Source: an uncultured Collinsella sp.
GTDB lineage: Bacteria; Actinomycetota; Coriobacteriia; Coriobacteriales; Coriobacteriaceae
Length of the DNA: 64,000 nucleotides
Direction: 5' to 3'
Assembly: GCA_902489775.1 (NCBI GenBank)
Contig: CABUBH010000005.1
Location: 6,822 to 70,821, forward strand
Below are positions 55,981-64,000 of this stretch, piece after piece (position 1 is the stretch's first letter; each line of letters opens with the position of its first letter). Under the pieces are notes generated by a model that was not told the DNA's origin, made no database searches, and saw only the letters and a program-made list of their open reading frames with translations. A program made the position numbers and the translations under genes.

Positions 55981-57753
55981 ATGTTTAAGAGGTTTCTTTC
56001 GTATTACGAGCCCCAGATGGGGCTTTTTGTTGCTGATACTGTTTGTGCTCTGGTGCTTGCTGCCATTGACCTGGCGTTCCCCATTATCCTGCGCAATTTG
56101 ACCGGTGGGCTGTTTACTCAGGGTCAGGCTGCCATTATGCAGGCGCTCGGCATGATCGCGGTGGGCTTGGTGCTGATGTATGCCGTCCGCTGTGCCTGCC
56201 GCTACTTTGTGAGCTATTGGGGTCACGTGATGGGCGCGCGCATGGAGTCCAAGATGCGCGAGGACCTGTTCGACCAGTATGAGCGCTTTAGCTTTGCGTA
56301 CTTCGACCGCAACAGCTCGGGCGACATGATGAGCCGCGTGGTCAACGACCTGTTCGATATCTGCGAGGCGGCGCACCACGTGCCCGAGTGGATCATCATC
56401 TGCGGCATCGAGATTATCGGCTCGTTTGTGATTCTCTTTACCATCGCTCCGGTGCTGGCACTCGCCATGGCCGTGGTGACGGCGGCGTTTGCGGTCGTCA
56501 TGTTTTGGCAGAACATGCGCATGCGCGAGGTCTTTAGCGACAACCGCAAAAAGATCAGCGGCATCAATGCGCAGCTGCAGGATTCGCTGGCGGGCATGCG
56601 CGTGGTCAAGAGTTTTGCCAATGAGGAGACCGAGCGTGCCAAGTTCCGTGCCTCTAACGACCGCTACCTTTTGTCCAAGGAGAACATGTATCACGCCATG
56701 GGCGTCTATACCGCGACGTATGGCCTGCTCTCGGGTGTGCTCTATGTGATCGTAGTGCTGCTGGGCGGCTGGCTGGTCGCCCAGGGACAGCTGCAGGCGG
56801 TCGATATGGCGACCTTTGCACTCTATATTGCGCTGTTCTGCACGCCGCTTGAGACGCTCGTCAATTCGGCCGAAACGTATCAGAAGGCTATCGCCGGCTT
56901 TAAGCGTATGGACGAGGTGCTCTCGACCGCGCCGGATATCCAGGACAAGCCGGGCGCCACTGATCTGCAGGTGACTGCCGGCGCCGTGGAGTATCACGAC
57001 GTGTGCTTTAACTACGAGGACGTTGAGCTGGGCGAGGGCGATGCCGACGAGCGTCCCGTTATCGACCATATGGACCTGTCTATCAAGCCCGGGCAGACCA
57101 TCGCGCTGGTTGGCCCCTCGGGCGGCGGCAAGTCCACGACCTGTTCGCTGCTGCCGCGCTTTTATGACGTGGCTGCCGGATCCATTAGCATCGACGGCCA
57201 GGACGTGCGTGACGTGACGCAGCATAGCCTGCGCCGTGCCATCGGCCTGGTGCAGCAGGATGTCTACCTGTTTGACGGTACGATTGGCGAGAACATCGCC
57301 TACGGCAAGCCGGGTGCTACGGCAGAAGAGATCGCTGAGGCGGCCCGTCGCGCCAATATCGATACCTTTATCGAGTCGCTTCCACAGGGCTATGACACGG
57401 TCGTGGGCGAGCGCGGCAGCCGTCTTTCGGGCGGGCAGAAGCAGCGCGTTGCCATCGCGCGTGTGTTTCTCAAGAACCCCAAGATCCTGATTTTGGACGA
57501 GGCGACGAGTGCTTTGGATAACGAGAGCGAGGAGGCGGTGCAGGAGTCGCTCGAAGAGCTGGCACGCGGCCGCACCACGATTATCATTGCCCACCGTCTT
57601 TCGACCATTAAGCACGCCGATGAGATTGCGACCGTTGAGCATGGTCGCGTTGTGGAGCGTGGCACGCACGAGGAGCTTCTCGCCCGTGGCGGCACCTATG
57701 CCCGTTACTATCGAATGCAGTTCGAAGGTGCGCGTGCGCACGAGCTCGACTGA
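55981..57753 (+). CDS. ABC exporter, fused permease and ATPase
   Basis: The 590-residue half-transporter has six hydrophobic segments in the first ~320 residues, the coupling motif YFDRNSSGDMMSRVVND, and a nucleotide-binding domain with Walker A GPSGGGKST, signature LSGGQKQRVAIARVF, Walker B ILILDEATSALD and switch His in AHRLSTI. A homodimer in the membrane is expected. GAGGA lies upstream of the ATG. The substrate cannot be told from sequence. Confidence 0.92.
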   Translation: MFKRFLSYYEPQMGLFVADTVCALVLAAIDLAFPIILRNLTGGLFTQGQAAIMQALGMIAVGLVLMYAVRCACRYFVSYWGHVMGARMESKMREDLFDQYERFSFAYFDRNSSGDMMSRVVNDLFDICEAAHHVPEWIIICGIEIIGSFVILFTIAPVLALAMAVVTAAFAVVMFWQNMRMREVFSDNRKKISGINAQLQDSLAGMRVVKSFANEETERAKFRASNDRYLLSKENMYHAMGVYTATYGLLSGVLYVIVVLLGGWLVAQGQLQAVDMATFALYIALFCTPLETLVNSAETYQKAIAGFKRMDEVLSTAPDIQDKPGATDLQVTAGAVEYHDVCFNYEDVELGEGDADERPVIDHMDLSIKPGQTIALVGPSGGGKSTTCSLLPRFYDVAAGSISIDGQDVRDVTQHSLRRAIGLVQQDVYLFDGTIGENIAYGKPGATAEEIAEAARRANIDTFIESLPQGYDTVVGERGSRLSGGQKQRVAIARVFLKNPKILILDEATSALDNESEEAVQESLEELARGRTTIIIAHRLSTIKHADEIATVEHGRVVERGTHEELLARGGTYARYYRMQFEGARAHELD

Positions 57754-57772
57754 TTGATATGACAGGAAGTTT

Positions 57773-58738
57773 ATGGCTGACAAGAACCCTTTGACTCCGG
57801 AAGAAGTGACGGAGTTATTCTCCGAAATCGATGCATCCGGCGTCTTGGATCCCACGCTTGCCAAAAAGCGAACCGAGCGCATGCGTGAGAAGGAGGCTGC
57901 GTCCAAGCGCGGTGACAAAGCGGCGCTAGCGCAGCTGCGCAGTGAGGACCGCGCGAGCCAGGCAAAACATATCGACCCGCTGTCCGAGGACGATCCTTCG
58001 GGCTCGCAGGTGAGCCATACCATTACGAAGACCGCGATGGCCGTGGTCATCGGTATTTTGGTGCTGATCGTGGGCATGCAGATTGGCTACGGCGTGATGC
58101 GTCGTCTGAACACCGCCAACCTGTCCGAGAGCGTTTCGGTCGATACCGTTTCGACGGCGCTGAAGGGTGGACTTGAATGGGGCAACGGCTTTACGCAGTT
58201 CCCGCTCGACTTTACCGTCGATGAAGCCGATGAACGCACGGGCACGGTCGAGGTGACGGTGTTGGACACATCGTCTGCCAACGAGCTCGAGCTGCTGTCC
58301 AACGGGCAGATTCAGGCCGCTGCGCTTGCGACCAACGCGTTGCTCAACGATAAGATCGACCGCGTGGTGTATAACGTTCACGCCTATATCGACGAGGATA
58401 GCAACATTCAGCACGATTCCTTCTTTGGCATGTTCCCCGCGCGCGGCCACCAGAGCGCCATTTTGACGTTCGTGTGGACCAAGAGCTCATCCAACGCCAC
58501 GAGTATCGACTGGAAGATGCGCATCGTGAGTATGGATGACACCATCGCCGAGCGCATTCAGAAGCAGGTGAACTCGGTGTCGTCGTTGATTGAGGACCCG
58601 GTGGTGAGCCAGACCAAGATTGACGAGGAAAAAGCCGAGCGCGATCTGGAGCATCGTTTGCATGGCCGCGAGATTTTCCGTGGCGGCAAGCCCGATCGCA
58701 CACCGTCCGAACTGCTGGAGCAGGACAAGAAAAAATAA
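57773..58738 (+). CDS. single-pass membrane protein of unknown function
   Basis: The 321-residue protein has a charged cytoplasmic N-terminus of about 80 residues, one helix (AMAVVIGILVLIVGMQIGYG), and an extracellular domain of about 215 residues with a beta-rich pattern (TGTVEVTVLDTSSANELELL, SAILTFVWTKSS). CAGGAAG lies upstream of the ATG. It follows the ABC gene by 19 bp and is probably cotranscribed. No family recognised. Confidence 0.75.
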   Translation: MADKNPLTPEEVTELFSEIDASGVLDPTLAKKRTERMREKEAASKRGDKAALAQLRSEDRASQAKHIDPLSEDDPSGSQVSHTITKTAMAVVIGILVLIVGMQIGYGVMRRLNTANLSESVSVDTVSTALKGGLEWGNGFTQFPLDFTVDEADERTGTVEVTVLDTSSANELELLSNGQIQAAALATNALLNDKIDRVVYNVHAYIDEDSNIQHDSFFGMFPARGHQSAILTFVWTKSSSNATSIDWKMRIVSMDDTIAERIQKQVNSVSSLIEDPVVSQTKIDEEKAERDLEHRLHGREIFRGGKPDRTPSELLEQDKKK

Positions 58739-58743
58739 GACGC

Positions 58744-58786
58744 CATCATCCCGCGTGAGCCACAAGCCCCGCGGGATGATTTTTCC
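58744..58786 (+). terminator. terminator after the ABC exporter unit
   Basis: ATCATCCCGCG (58745-58755) pairs with CGCGGGATGAT (58770-58780), followed by five T. Confidence 0.88.
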
Positions 58787-58880
58787 GGGACGGGGATTAA
58801 AAAACATTATGCATAGAAAGTCATAATTATCATTTCGTAAACATTTCGATGAAATTAACGCCATAGAGCATGCTTGCGGT

Positions 58881-58938
58881 TACAATACCGCGAGGCCTAA
58901 CTACACACCTTTAAGCCGGTCCTGTGAGACCGGGAAGG
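58881..58938 (+). promoter_or_regulatory. carAB leader: -10 element and PyrR-type RNA hairpin
   Basis: A TACAAT -10 (58881-58886) is followed by a leader whose stem CCGGTC/GACCGG (58916-58921 with 58928-58933) closes the loop CTGTGA. The segment TCCTGTGAGA resembles the PyrR-binding consensus. Flanking CCTT (58908-58911) can pair with AAGG (58935-58938), which is part of the carA ribosome site. Binding would thus block translation when pyrimidines are plentiful. Confidence 0.6.
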
Positions 58939-58944
58939 AGAATT

Positions 58945-60390
58945 ATGGCGAACAACCATACCGCGGGCGCTGCCGCCCGCACCTTCGCGCCCAGCGAGCT
59001 TTGCCAGCGTATGCTGGCCAAAACCAGCAAGGGCACCTGCGGTCCCTGCATCCTGTATCTTGAGGATGGGACCATTTTTTATGGACGTGCATGCGGCGCC
59101 GCGGGCACCGCGACCGGCGAAGTCTGCTTCAACACCTCGCTCGAGGGCTACTTTGAGGTCATGACCGACCCGAGTTATGCCGGCCAAATCGTAACCATGA
59201 CCTATCCGCAGATCGGCAACTACGGTATCGACGAGACCGACGTCCAGTCGGCCTTCCCCGGCGACGACGTGCGCCCTGCGAGCGCTCCGGCTATGCGCGG
59301 CATGATCGTTCGCGATATGTGCGCCACGCCTTCTAACTGGCGCTCGGCCGTCAGCGTGCCGGAGTACCTGCGCGCCCACGGCATCGTCGCTATCGAGGGT
59401 GTCGACACCCGCGCTCTGGTGCGCCATCTGCGCGACAATGGTTCCAAGATGGGCATTATCTCGACCGAGATCTTCGACGTCGACGAGCTTGCCGAGCGTC
59501 TGGCCGCAGCGCCCACGCTGGTAGGCGAGAACCTGGTGAAGACCGTAAGTTGCCCCGCGCCTCACGAGTTTGTGGCCGCCGACCTGCCTGCCACGCATGA
59601 CTTTGCACTTGCGGTTGCCGCTCCTGCCCGTCACAAAGTGGTCGCCTACGACTGCGGCGTCAAGCGCGGCATTCTGGAGGGCCTCGTCCGCGCCGGCTGC
59701 GACCTTACTGTCGTGCCGTGGGATACGCCCGCGAGTGAGGTGCTCGACATGAATCCCGATGGCGTCTTTTTGTCCAACGGTCCTGGCGACCCCGATGCCG
59801 TGGTGGAGACCTACGAGCAGGTGCAGCAACTGATCGGCAAGGTGCCGGTCTTTGGCATTTGCCTGGGTCACCAGATGATCAGCCTGGCCTGCGGCGCCCA
59901 GATGGAAAAGCTTAAGTTCGGTCACCGCGGTGGCAACCAGCCGGTTATGAACCTGGTGAGCCGCCGCGTGGAGATTACCGCGCAAAACCACGGCTTTGGC
60001 CTGCTGTTCCCCAGCCTGGGCAAGCTGATTCCCGAGCTTTCTGGCGGCGAGACCGAGCATGCGGCCGACGGCGATCTGCGCGCCTGGGTGCGCCGCGGCA
60101 TCGCGCCGGTCGTGATGAACGAGCGCTTCGGCCGCATTCGCCTGACGCATGTGAACCTCAACGACGGCACCGCCGAGGGCATCCAGCTGCTCGACGCCCC
60201 GTGCTTCTCGGTCCAGTACCACCCCGAGGCCTCGCCCGGCCCCACCGATGCCCACTACCTCTTTACCGCCTTTACGCGACTCATGGACGGCGAGGAGAAC
60301 TACCTGGACATCGACACCGCGAAGGACCGCCTGCAGGGGTGGAACTTTGCTGAGTCCGAGACTGCCGCGACCGAGACCGAGGAGAACTAA
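58945..60390 (+). CDS. carA: carbamoyl-phosphate synthase small subunit
   Basis: The product is 481 residues, longer than the usual 360-390. The N-terminal CarA domain (FNTSLEGYFEVMTDPSYAGQIVTMTYP) is followed by a class I glutamine amidotransferase domain with the nucleophile Cys in FGICLGHQM and the His/Glu pair in VQYHPEASPG. The extra length is a ~30-residue N-terminal extension, an insertion before LTHVNLNDGT and a C-terminal tail. It supplies ammonia to CarB for arginine and pyrimidine synthesis. I chose the ATG at 58945 with AAGGAG upstream. Confidence 0.95.
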   Translation: MANNHTAGAAARTFAPSELCQRMLAKTSKGTCGPCILYLEDGTIFYGRACGAAGTATGEVCFNTSLEGYFEVMTDPSYAGQIVTMTYPQIGNYGIDETDVQSAFPGDDVRPASAPAMRGMIVRDMCATPSNWRSAVSVPEYLRAHGIVAIEGVDTRALVRHLRDNGSKMGIISTEIFDVDELAERLAAAPTLVGENLVKTVSCPAPHEFVAADLPATHDFALAVAAPARHKVVAYDCGVKRGILEGLVRAGCDLTVVPWDTPASEVLDMNPDGVFLSNGPGDPDAVVETYEQVQQLIGKVPVFGICLGHQMISLACGAQMEKLKFGHRGGNQPVMNLVSRRVEITAQNHGFGLLFPSLGKLIPELSGGETEHAADGDLRAWVRRGIAPVVMNERFGRIRLTHVNLNDGTAEGIQLLDAPCFSVQYHPEASPGPTDAHYLFTAFTRLMDGEENYLDIDTAKDRLQGWNFAESETAATETEEN

Positions 60391-60391
60391 C

Positions 60392-63706
<3,315 letters not shown>

Positions 63707-63718
63707 TGTGACCTGGTC

Positions 63719-63803
63719 GGCCGGGGCGTCAGCCGGACACTTTCTCTCGGAAACTGGGCTTCGCGAAGTTTTCCGAGAGAAAGGATCGCCTCCCGCCCCG
63801 GCC
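63719..63803. repeat. long imperfect hairpin after carB
   Basis: GGCCGGGGCG pairs with CGCCCCGGCC (63719-63728 with 63794-63803) and CTTTCTCTCGGAAAC with GTTTTCCGAGAGAAAG (63740-63754 with 63768-63783), separated by an internal loop. Architecture is like the other long intergenic hairpins, but the sequence differs. Confidence 0.7.
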
Positions 63804-63876
63804 TGCGGTGACTTAGCTGCACCGTGTGCTGCCGAAGGGGCTTTGCGCGATGACTAGGGCTGAATAGAAAATGAGT

Positions 63877-63918
63877 GTGGGATACGCCGTTCGTTCGAAC
63901 GGCGTATCCCACGTTTTT
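63877..63918 (+). terminator. terminator of carAB
   Basis: A perfect 17-bp stem (63877-63893 with 63896-63912) is followed by GTTTTTATT. Confidence 0.85.
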
Positions 63919-64000
63919 ATTGCAGCCAACGTACGTCATAGCAATTCCCGGTAGGTCGCAGGGCGCTTCGCGGGCGGGCCAGGCTTTATCTGAACGACTT

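Overview
The window is about 64 kb of high-GC bacterial chromosome centred on the replication origin. Gene content and order (rpmH-rnpA-yidD-yidC-jag, rsmG, parA-parB, then dnaA-dnaN-recF-DUF721-gyrB-gyrA), sortase-anchored surface proteins, a PafB/PafC-like WYL pair and actinobacterial-type DUF559 and DUF151 proteins point to the Coriobacteriia. Collinsella is my best guess; this is inference from content, not from a database match. Genes left of about 29.4 kb lie mostly on the minus strand and genes to the right mostly on the plus strand, so most transcription runs away from the origin.

Left arm. Positions 1-3794 hold a Tat-exported lipoprotein (cut by the window edge), a TSCPD protein and a substrate-binding-protein/diguanylate-cyclase pair with overlapping genes. 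Two large sortase substrates flank purB: an Ig-like (BIG2) LANTG protein whose upstream region carries an 11-base G tract, and a thioester/Cna-B LPATG adhesin. Next come tRNA-Gly, a degenerate M28-like membrane protein with a huge disordered insertion, two WYL regulators, a DnaQ-DinG helicase, ddl and rlmN. The 24.0-29.05 kb block holds the chromosome-segregation and RNA/membrane-biogenesis genes, with three perfect parS sites at an exact 39-bp period beside parA.

Origin. Between rpmH and dnaA lies an unusual gene: an HATPase (GHKL) domain, a long Pro/Gln/Tyr-rich stretch and a winged helix, 15 bp upstream of dnaA. DnaA-box-like repeats (TTTTCAACA rather than TTATCCACA) occur before this gene and after dnaA. 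An AT-rich segment with DnaA-trio-like triplets precedes dnaN. DnaA itself is divergent and has NRNH where GRDH is usual.

Right arm. gyrB, gyrA (acidic N-terminal extension), an Ile-Ala-Ile tRNA cluster, a DUF151 nuclease with two unknown genes, typA, a bactofilin-like membrane protein and a TRIC-family channel come first. A 1.3-kb element follows: a PD-(D/E)XK (DUF559-like) gene between 80-bp inverted repeats, each itself a hairpin. Then come two tRNA-Ser genes, rpsF-ssb-rpsR-rplI, dnaB, purA, purD, a Nudix hydrolase, an ABC exporter and carA-carB behind a PyrR-type leader. Several intergenic gaps hold long imperfect hairpins; two of them share a conserved 43-nt apex while their basal stems differ.

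All calls come from reading the sequence and the translated frames. No database search, folding or skew calculation was run.
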